A stretch of 64,000 nucleotides of DNA from Anaspis maculata. Lineage: Eukaryota; Arthropoda; Insecta; Coleoptera; Scraptiidae. The DNA lies in NCBI GenBank assembly GCA_949128115.1, contig OX421964.1:4650001-4714000 (forward strand), given 5' to 3'. The notes beneath the pieces are model-generated. The model was not told the DNA's origin and searched no databases. It saw nothing but the letters and a program-made list of their open reading frames with translations. Of this stretch, positions 24,561 through 35,100 are shown one piece after another (the stretch's first letter is position 1; each line of letters starts with the position of its first letter). The translations under genes were made by a program, and so were the position numbers.

Positions 24561-26129
24561 GTGAGTTGTTCCCATCATAGAATAACTAGGTCAACTTTCC
24601 AATAATGTTCAGTTACGGAGCTAGTGGCTCTTCAATCTTGCAGTTTTGAGAACGAGAACCAGAATCAAGCAGGCTATTTCAAGAGTTATGAGCCTTCATT
24701 TCCGTTAGCTAGCTCCATAGCTCGACAAATTATCCAGGAATTAAGATTCCTTATTCTGGATGGTTGATGTCTTGGCACGGGGGGAAAATAGTAACAGCAC
24801 CATTTTCACGCGTTGACACACTGGAAAAATCGCATTGTTTTTTAAATTTTTTTACTGACTGAAAATTAGTTATTTGTACTGGTCGTTATTCAACTTGAAT
24901 CTATTACTGGAACGAATTCCAATTACCTCTCCGAGTTTTGCTTCTCCTGTATCGATTTTTTACCCTTGCTTTTGGCTAAAGCTCCATTTCTCTTCCGTAT
25001 GCATTTTTGGCACATGTCGCTACCAACTTTGAACTTCGAAGATTTATTTTAATTTAACTTTCTTCAATTTGAAGAAATCGTGACTTCAAATCTGACAGCT
25101 TACCATCACAGGTAGAGTCGACACTTTGGAACAATTTTAGAGTGAGGCCTTTTCTTCAAGACCCCTACAACCCACAAGTTTAAACCGCGACTGTTTTTGA
25201 TCTTGTCGCGGTTCCGGTTTTTGAAATCCTATCTTGTCAAATCTTTCTTTGCCTGGAAGCTTCGCTCTACTTTTGTTCGATCACTAGTTCTGGCCTCAAT
25301 TATTCATAACAAGTCCCTTGCATACAATCAAACATGGATACAATTCGTGGATTAATTTTATTCACAATAGGCAGAATGGGCGTTTATTTTATCCAGGTTC
25401 GTCAACCCTATTGCAGCAGGGCGTTTGGTACTCTCACATTTCTTATTTTCTTGACGTTTGCCGACTGCTCCAGAGTGGGGTTCTATCTGATGAGGTGCCT
25501 AGTGTAGTTGTTGTCCAACTGTGTACATAACTTTTTCCAATTTTATTTCTTGTACAATTTGCCAAAATAGTGTCAAAAAACAATGAACTTGATTGTTTAA
25601 CTGACAGATTGTACAAGAAGTTGTACAAGAAATTGTGTAGTGTAATATAGCTATAAGATCACTTTTTCACAATGTTTCTGTATTCCCATTATAGATTATA
25701 CCGAGGGGTTGACCACCTAGTAAATGTGGTGTACAAGCTCGAGTAAATGTTGGTAAATGTTTGGTAAATGTGGTAAATATTTGGTAAATGTTGGTAAATG
25801 TTGGTAAATGTTGGTAAATGTTGGTAAATGTAGTAAATATTTGGTAAATGTGGTAAATATTTGGTAAATGTTAGTAAATGTGGTAAATATTTGGTAAATG
25901 TTGGTAAATATTTGGTAAATGTTTGTAAATGTGGTAAATGTTTGGTAAATTTCAGTGAATAACAGTCAATTTTAGTGAATGTTTAGCGGATTTTTATAAA
26001 TGCTTAGTAAATTTTGATGCATATTTGTAAGTGTTTGGTCAATGTTGTAGTTTTTCAGTTATTCCAAGATAATTTTTAGCGCATTTTCGTAAGAAAATGA
26101 CGCTCATATGGCCGGTTTGTCTGTCTGCC

Positions 26130-26160
<31 letters not shown>

Positions 26161-29100
26161 GTAGAAATTGAGAAGTTGTACTCCTCCTCGGGGATTTGAG
26201 TTAGAACCCTGGAACTTTTTTTGAATGATAGCTGATGTCTTCAAGGATGACCAATGGGCATTATTTTTTCAACCATACATAGTTATCATTATTATTATCA
26301 AAAAACAAAGATTCACTGTGCACTTCTGAGAAGTTGAACTCCTCCTCGGGAAATGAACCTAGAGCCCTGGAACTTCTTCCTATGAATAGCTTAGGTTTTC
26401 AAGGGTGGCCAGTGGGCAGATTGGGTTTCATGGTTGCGCCGCCATCTTGGCCGTCATATTGAAATTTCTCACTGGTGGAACGATTTTCATGAAACTTCGA
26501 ACTTATTCTTGTCTCGTATGAACATTCTTATTTTTGAATTAAATTTCATAATTCCATCGCCATCTTGGCCGCCATATTAAAATCTCTTATTAGTGGAACG
26601 ATTGTCATCAAACTTGGAACTTATTCTTGCCTTGTATGAACATTTTTATTTTCAAGCTGATTTTCATGATTCCGCCGCCATCTTGGCCGCCATATTGGAA
26701 TTTCTTATTAGTGGAACGATTTTCATGGAACTTAGAACTTACCCTTGTTACGTGTGCATGATCATTCTCATTTTCAAGCTAAATTTCATGATTCCGCCGC
26801 CATATTGAAATCTCTTAGTAGTGGAACGATTGTCATAAAGCTTGGAACTTATTCTTGTTTCGTATGAACATTCTTATTTTCAAACTAAATTTCATTATTC
26901 CGCCGCCATCTTGGAATCTTTTTATAGTGGAACGATTTTCATGGAACTTAGAACTTACCCTTGTTACGTGTGATCATTCTCATTTTCTAGTTAGAATTCA
27001 TGATTTCACCGCCATATTGGAATCTCTTATTAGTGGAACGATTGACATCAAACTTGGAACTTATTCTTGTCTTGTATGAACATTCTCGAGTTTTCACCTT
27101 CGAACAAGTCGTCGAATCTCTAATTTTTCTTTATCAGATGAATTCTCTATCAAGTCCTTGCCCTGGCTGCTGAAATCAAATGTTTATGATCGAGTTCATG
27201 ACCAACCACAAATTAAAATTCCCAAAATATTCTCCTCTTTAGTCCTAGTCGATAAGTTCAGATAAAGAGTTCTTGTAAACTCTAGAATTTCATGCAAATC
27301 TTCATTTTACTTTCCCAACCCGTCTCCTCACTCGAAAGAGAAAGTTATGTGATGGTGCAGGGAAAACGTTCTGACACGATAGCTGATGCCGAACCGTTGA
27401 CCCGATCGACTTGAAATTTGATATACGCATACAGACAGGACCTTGCCGTCCAATGAGCTGATTAATTTTTGGTTGTCATCTGTGAAACGGAAGTGTCATT
27501 ATCAAAGAACGACAGAGCTTGTTTACGCGAGGCTTAGCAGAGATTTTAACAGTGGTTAGTTAGGAGTGTTTACGCGCCGAATGGCTTTGAGTATTTTTGG
27601 GAAAATCAAATAATTTTCTGAACCAATTGTCAATTTCCTGTGAATGTATTTTAAAATTAAAAATTAAAAAAAAATTAATGTTTTCCTGCTTCTCGGCTTA
27701 TCAGCGCCATAGGAGTTTTTGCGCCTTTTATTGATAACAGTGAATTATTACATAGGAATTACAATATACGCAAATTTTTTAACAAACACAAAACATCCAT
27801 GACTTACCGGGATTCGAACCCGCGCCATCCGCACCACAGACGGCAGACGACCGACTGTGCTACGGGGCCGTCTTCCTGTGAATGTATTAAAATCTACCTT
27901 TCGAACTCCAACTTTATACCTGAAGAAACACATCGAACAAAAATTTCCAAGGGTTTCTGGATTCTGGTCGGGAAAGTTTTGTGTCGCCCACAACAGATTT
28001 TTCAAATTCCCAAATGATACGTTTTGTAGTCGATTCCATGAAATTTTAGAAATTTAGAATGTTTTTGATAAATGTTGGAATTGTTGTGTTCATTTCCCGT
28101 TCAATAGATGAGAAAAAGTCAACTACTTATCACGTCTGTGGTTTTCATTTTCTCACAGAAAATTCTCTGACGAGTTCCAATTTCCAATGATGTGTAGTCA
28201 AAAACTCTACCCTAGACACTGGTAACAGGTAACACAAAATTACTCGGGAGACAAGTAGCTGACTTAATCAGTACGACGATATTTTGTTCGTTAGGTACCT
28301 ATTTTCCAGTTGGTATTCCGGTGATTATTAGTAATTGGGTAGTATTGATAGAGAATAAGCATAAGCATTTGCTTGAATTCTATAGGCGTTGCCAGTGATA
28401 GTCTGCTTAGCAACTCCTCAAATATCTGAGCAAGTGCTTATGCTTATTTCATATTATTACCTACTACCCATTATTGTTTTCGTACATTTCAGTACTTAGG
28501 TAGTTCATCTTATGCTTTTTACTAGTGGATTTCGTTTATAAATGTGGTAAATGTTTAGTAAATGTTGGTAAATGTAGTAAATATTTGGTAAATGTTGGTA
28601 AATGTGGTAAATATTTGGTAAATGTGGGTAAATGTGGTAAATGTTTGGTAAATATTAGTAAATGTGGTAAATGTTTGGTAAATGTTGGTAAATGTTAGTA
28701 AATGTGGGTAAATATTTAGTAAATGTAGTAAATGTTTGGTAAATTTTGTAAATTTTGTAAATGGTGTACACAAATTTCTTGGGTGGTCAACCCCTCGGAT
28801 TATACTGATTCTTTAGTGGAAGAAAATACAAGTACATCAATCAGATATTATTCAAACTTGGCAATCGCCACTCACATTGTCGTTATCTTTGCCATTTCAG
28901 ACGTCACACTGGAAAAGTGGTGCCAAAAAACATTTTTCAGAATATCTTTGCTCCAAGTCGCGTAATATGGGAAGGTTCACAAGCAGGTGGGGCGATGGAG
29001 CTCAAATTCTTGTCAGTTTGAAATCCTCCGCCAACTAAATATGTGCAAATCACAACAAAATTAATTGTTCATTGATAACCCTCAATAGTAATTGTTGACC

Positions 29101-32100
29101 ACATAATACATAATTATAATGAATCTGCATAAATCGTATAGTAAACGTACAGGTTATCCTGATTGAATGTGCTGGATCCATCCACCACGCGTCCATTGAC
29201 CTCCTGATGTTCGACATTCGGTGCAACAGCATTATGTGGAGATCATTGTTTTCACCATCTTCAATTTTCAGACAGGACAGCGCCAAACTATCCACCTACT
29301 GTTGATGAGGCACCGATGCAAACCCCAGAACGCGGATTTGGTGAGTTCTTTTCATAAACTTAACTACACTAAACTTGAGCTATGCTATGAGCTAACTTTC
29401 CTCCTCTAAGCGGGCTGTGGTCTGGTCATCGGCAGGCAAACGAGGCTGATTTTGGCCAGGTCACAGCCTGCCTAGAGGAGGAAAGTTTTTAATCATACGG
29501 TATATTATCAACCTATACCAGATAACTATCTTACTCCCAATTTTCCAGGCGATATGAACTATCCGCATCCCATGCCGAATCGCTTCCCGAACCATCAGGG
29601 AAGCCAAAATGGTGAGTTTTTTATGCAACAACCTGGTAACAAAAATACAGTACTTGGAAGCTTGATGGATTTTTTCGCTCGCGATAATAACTTTTCTGTA
29701 TTGATCAATTGTCTTGAACTCTTTCACGGAAGTTCAACAAAAACTACGGAAAAGCTGCAGCAACTCGTTTGTTTAATGAACAATTCCCATATAATATGAG
29801 TGTACCTCTATAATAGCTATGGTAGATAACCCTATTTCTCCCAATTTTCTAGGCGATAATATGAACTATCCACCTCCCATGCAAAACTATCCGCCTCCCA
29901 TGATGACGAATCGCCATCCAGACCAAGGAAGCCAAAATGGTGAGTTTTTTTCTACAACAGGCTGTAACAAAAGATACAGTCCTTGGAATCTTCATGAGTT
30001 TTTTCTTGATTACTTTTTTTATAAGGAGTATTGATCCATTGTCTCGATCTTTTCAACGGGAGAACCATGAAAACTGCGGACAAGTTGCTTTTGAAAGATA
30101 TCTGGCTGGCGTTTTTTCCAGTAACAGTAATATAATGATAGGGACTTTACATATAGGTATATTCATTTTATTACTTATTATCTTGGCCACTTATAATTCG
30201 AAATTGATTGCTATCTGCAATCAAGTTGCATGATTATTTTTATTCAACGATCGAAAAATAACCACAATTTGACGATATTGATATGAGTAAGTAGTTTGTT
30301 TCGATGCTTGAAAAATCATTCGCGTCTGATGATGAGTATAACTTGATATAATATGTAGGGGAACCCGGGGCGGCACGGGGTACTTAACATTCAAATGCAA
30401 GTCGAGTCTAACCTAAGCTGAACCTTTAAACTTCGCTAGCGATAATTGATTGTATAACTCGTGGGGCACGCGCTAGGGTGCTCTGTGCACAAGTTACACA
30501 CTTCGAATTAAAAGAATTAAGAACAACGCAATGAAATCAACGAGCGCATCTATTCATCTATTTGTTACAACAACCCGGATAACGCCATCATTCTTATTTC
30601 TTATTCTTAATCTCACTTATAACGAACTTCATCGACAACCTTCTTACACTAAAGTCACTAAAATAGTCTTGACAGTTCTGACAGCCGGTATTGTTGGCTG
30701 CCTACTCCCCATCCGTTATAATTGCCTGAAGTATTCGTTACTGTGTGGAGCTGGAAAAGGCATGATAAATAAGATACAGAATATTTCCTGACTCGGTGCG
30801 TTTTGCCCCGGTTTGCCTTTTACTGGGGGCAAAATGGGGTATCACACTCATAACATATCTAGGAATGAGGTCAGAAGAGAATGTTAGTAAGAATATACTT
30901 GTTAAATATCAGATTGCACAAAAATCGACCAGGGCAGAACGAAGTATTTCATCTCGTTTCGCCCCGTTCTGCCCCAGGGCATATATTTTAGGTTAGAGAC
31001 CGGGTTAGTAATTTGTGTTTATGATTCCAAAACTACAATAACGTCAAAGACGAACAAAAACTCTGATTATTTCATAGTAAAATATTTAAATTTTATAATT
31101 TACCTATTTATTTATTTATTCCATCGACTTATTCAACGAGGCGACATTCAGCTATCAGCTGCCCTACCATGCAACCTCGGGGACAAAACAAAATATCCAT
31201 GGATGTAGCGGGATTTTAACCCGCACAGTGCAGCGCGAATAGGTCAGCTTGCCATCACCTGTACCACTTGGTCACGACCGCTCTAAATTGATCTCAGTTG
31301 AGAAAAAAAGTTTACTTTGCCTCAAAAGTCCAACAAAATTATAACGCAACTCAAAAATCGGCAATTTGTATGAGCTGGGTGTATGAAGGGCGCCACTTTG
31401 CTTACTGACGAGACATCCGGATAGTATAATATTACTTCACTTAAAATTCCTTCGATAGAGGCCTCTCTGAGAAATCAAAAGGAGGTACCCTGTTGTGCCC
31501 CAATCCCCGTTTTGCCCCGGGTTCCCCTGTATTACAATATGAACCTATACTGGATAATCATCTTTTTTTCTATTTTCTAGGCGACATGAACTATCCGCCT
31601 CCCATGTCGAACGACTCGCCCCCCATGCCGAATCGCTTTCCTAACCAAGGAAGCCAAAATGGTGAGTTTTTTGTGGAATAGCCTGGAGTGAAAAATACAG
31701 CCCTCAGAAGCATGAAGCAAGAACTTGGTTCCTCCTTAATAATTTTCCTAACAAGAATCGTTGATCAGTTGTATTGATCTCTTTTACGGAAGGACAAAAA
31801 GAATTGGAAACTAGTTGCTTTTGGATGATGTCTGACATTTTCCAGTTACAGTGATAATGGAGAAAATATGTAGCCCATAACCCAATACTTGCGCTAGTAA
31901 GCCTGGTATTCGAAATTGATCTTGCTATTAATATACATCATAGTTTTTATTCAACTACTGAAAAAGAACCAAAATTAGACAAAATCAATTTTATCAAGCA
32001 ATTCGTTTGAATGCTCAGTTAATATTATCAGTTGTTAACAATTCCCATATAATATGAGTATACCTCTATTACATAATAGGTATATTAGTATCTATATGAA

Positions 32101-35100
32101 CCTATACAGAATAACGATCTTTCTACCAATTTTCTAGACGATATGAACTATCCGCCGCCCATGCAAAACTATCCACATCCCATGCCGAATAGCCATCCAG
32201 ACCATGGAAGACAAAATGGTGAGTTTTTATACAACAACCTGTAACAAAAAATACATCTCTTGAAATCTTCATGGGCTTTTTCTCATCAACTTTTCTCATA
32301 AGAAGTATTGATCCATTGACCATTGTCTCATTCTTTTTCACGGAAGGACCACGAAAACTGTTGTTCTTGCTCTTGAATAATATCTGGCGTATTTTTCTGA
32401 AACAGAGATAACAATAGGGTATATATTCATTTCATCACCTGTTGCCTATTATTTTCATTCAACTAGGTACCTACCAAGAAAGTACCACAATTGGACGATA
32501 TTAATTGGAGCGAATAGGTAGTTTGTTTTGATGTTTGAAAAGTCATCTGCGTCTGATATGAGTATGAGCTTCATTATGATAGGTATAAATTACAATATGA
32601 ACCCATACTAGGATTACTGGATAATCTTTTCCCTCCAATTTTCTAGGCGACATGAACTATCCGCCTTCCATGTCAAACTATTCGCCTTCGATGCCGGATC
32701 ACTTTCGTAACCAAGGAAGCCAAAATGGTGAGTTTTTCATGCAACAACCGGTAATGAAAAATACAGTTCTTGAAAGCATGATGAAAAAACCTGGTTTCTC
32801 CTTGAAATTTTCCTCACAAGAATTATTGATAAGTTGTTGTGATCTTTCCTACGGAACGACAAAGAGAATTGGGGACAAGTTGCTTTTGAAAGATGTCTGG
32901 TGTATTCTCCAGAGACAAAGATAATGGGGATGATATCCATTTTCGAACCTATCAGCTGCGCCACTGGATATTTGAAATTGATCTTGCCATCAATATAGAT
33001 GATTATTTTCATTCAACCACCAATAAAGAACTTGAGCAAGCTGCTACACAATCTTCAACCTTCAGCTGTAATTACCCCCCTCTCCCTCCCTTCCTCCCTT
33101 GTGGACCTTTCATCTACGTTGCTCACTTTATTCCTGAGTTGTCCTTCCTTTCATCCAGGCCCTTGCCTTTACCCAGGAGAACGTAACTTTGGGGATGATG
33201 CTGTAATTGAAAAGAAACACGGATAGACAGCAAATGAAACACATTCTTATTTAAATCATTAGCAAAATACAACTGAATAAGGTTCTTTTCTCAAAACACC
33301 TCACAAAATCAGACAATTAGACTGAGAGATGGACAGAATGACATGACATGGATGAAACACAAAATACGAACTAAAATAAAACAAGAAAAATTATGTTCAC
33401 AGATAAAATACGAAAAATAGAAATGTAACAAAAGCAACAAAAGGAAACACAACAACAGATGTATGTAACACAACAATAAGGAATCAAAAATGTCAAGCTC
33501 TCAGCAAAAAGCAGAAAAAAGTGAAGAAATTGACGTATTTGCTGACAGGCACACATGGGAAGAACACGTCAAAGGAACCCCTGCGTATTGCCCGATTGTG
33601 TGCTGAAGTATGTAACAAAATTTTCTGGGCAAAAACATGCGAAAATTAGTCATGGAGCCAGGGTAAATTGCTCACTTCAACTTCACGATTTATGAACAAG
33701 AGCACACACCTTATTTCTCTCAGAAGCAGAAGAACACACTTCTTTTTTTCATTTCGTACTGCCGAACAAGTATTGCTTGATGAGGTGGGGCCCGATCCTG
33801 TTGCAACCACACTTGCTGATTGGGAATATCTGGATCATTCTCGTTTAGGTAGACGAATGCTAGAGCTGGAACTCTGTCTCCACTGAACATTTCCAGTTTT
33901 CAACCGTGGTGAGATTCTTGTAGGAAGATGAGTCCAATAGTTTGTTCCCCGGTGATCCCAAGCCATCTGTTTGATTTCTGCAGCCATTGCGTGTGGTTTG
34001 TTCTTATTCAGTGGGGGTCTTCGGATGCCCAATATCTACAATTTTGTCTATTGACCTCACCGTCCAGTGTGAATGTTGTTTTTGTAAGGAAAAAGAACAA
34101 GATGGCGAGAGAAAATTAGATTTCTGTCAATTCTATCCACCATATTATATCTTCAGAAATTTGCACCATATTATAGTCTCGCAAAACTGACATTTCTGTC
34201 AGGATCGTCCTCAAGTAGCTCTTGTACGTAACGTAGTAGTTCATACGGATGCTTCCTCTCCTCCTTATTTTTAGCACGGTTGTGTGGCTAGCCTCGACAT
34301 CTCAAGTACCTACCTTATCGTGCTGGTGTAACGGGGCGGTCCTTGTTAGATAAAAGAACCTATATTTCGATTTTCTTGTCAATCCTGAGTTGTCAATATC
34401 TTGTTAAAATCTTGACTTGCTCATTTTCTCGGAAATGTCTTTCAATTCGACTTACTGTCGTTTGGAAGATCTGAGATAGATCAGAATGTCTTGGCTGAAT
34501 AGAAGGGCCACCTCAGCTTGAGTTCTGGTTCTATTCGCAAATCTGATGACCATCAGAACCTTGATCTTAAGAGCTTCAGACAGGTTGTTCTTTTTTGCCT
34601 AAGGTATATTCTTGGGGTAACATTACGGGTGGGTAAGTATCTAGGGATAGTATTACGAGCTCTCATCAGTTCAAACAAAAAACAGAAAGTAAGAATTATG
34701 CAAAAAAGGGAAACATTCTTTTGAAGAGTCGTCGAAAAGTTATTGTCGAACGAAATGGACGATCTTTTCTGACTATTCAAAAGGTGAACAAAGTTGGATC
34801 ACATCAGCTACACTAACAATGATTGATTTTCTGCTAACATTCTCCTCGTGTGGCAGAACTTCAGATAGGCTGCTAGGTTGGATAGAGAATTGAACGAAAA
34901 TAAAAGTGTCTTTTTCAATTTATTGGACAGTTAAAAGTTTCCACGCTGTATATGATGGGTATTTTTATGATATAAACCTATACTGGCTAACCATCTTTCT
35001 CTCAATTTTCCAGATGATATGACGCAAAACTATCCAAATCCCTTGCCGAATCGCCTACCAAACCAAGAAACTCAAACTGGTAAGTCTTTTATTACAACCT

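Larger units (their letters stand above)
25701..28798. mobile_element. 3.1-kb non-autonomous element with minisatellite termini
   Basis: Ends CCGAGGGGTTGACCACC and GGTGGTCAACCCCTCGG are perfect inverted repeats of 17 bp. Flanks carry the 6-bp direct repeat attata (25695-25700 and 28799-28804). Just inside each end is an array of TAAATGTTGG-type units (about 25740-25960 and 28545-28750), in the same orientation. The interior holds (TCTG)n at about 26110-26157, a tandem array of about 110-bp units with GCCGCCATCTTGGCCGCCAT (about 26430-27080), and a SINE. No transposase is recognised; it is a 6-bp-duplication element of unknown superfamily in a gene 1 intron. Confidence 0.8.

Noticed and set aside
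27795..27870. tRNA gene on the minus strand
   Set aside because: The A and B boxes are present but the acceptor stem does not close, and a long direct repeat flanks a larger unit, so it is a SINE head. The same reasoning applies at 31.2 and 42.8 kb.
28555..28773. Repeat protein rich in Thr/Phe/Asn/Ile/Tyr
   Set aside because: It is a translation of the TAAATGTTGG minisatellite.
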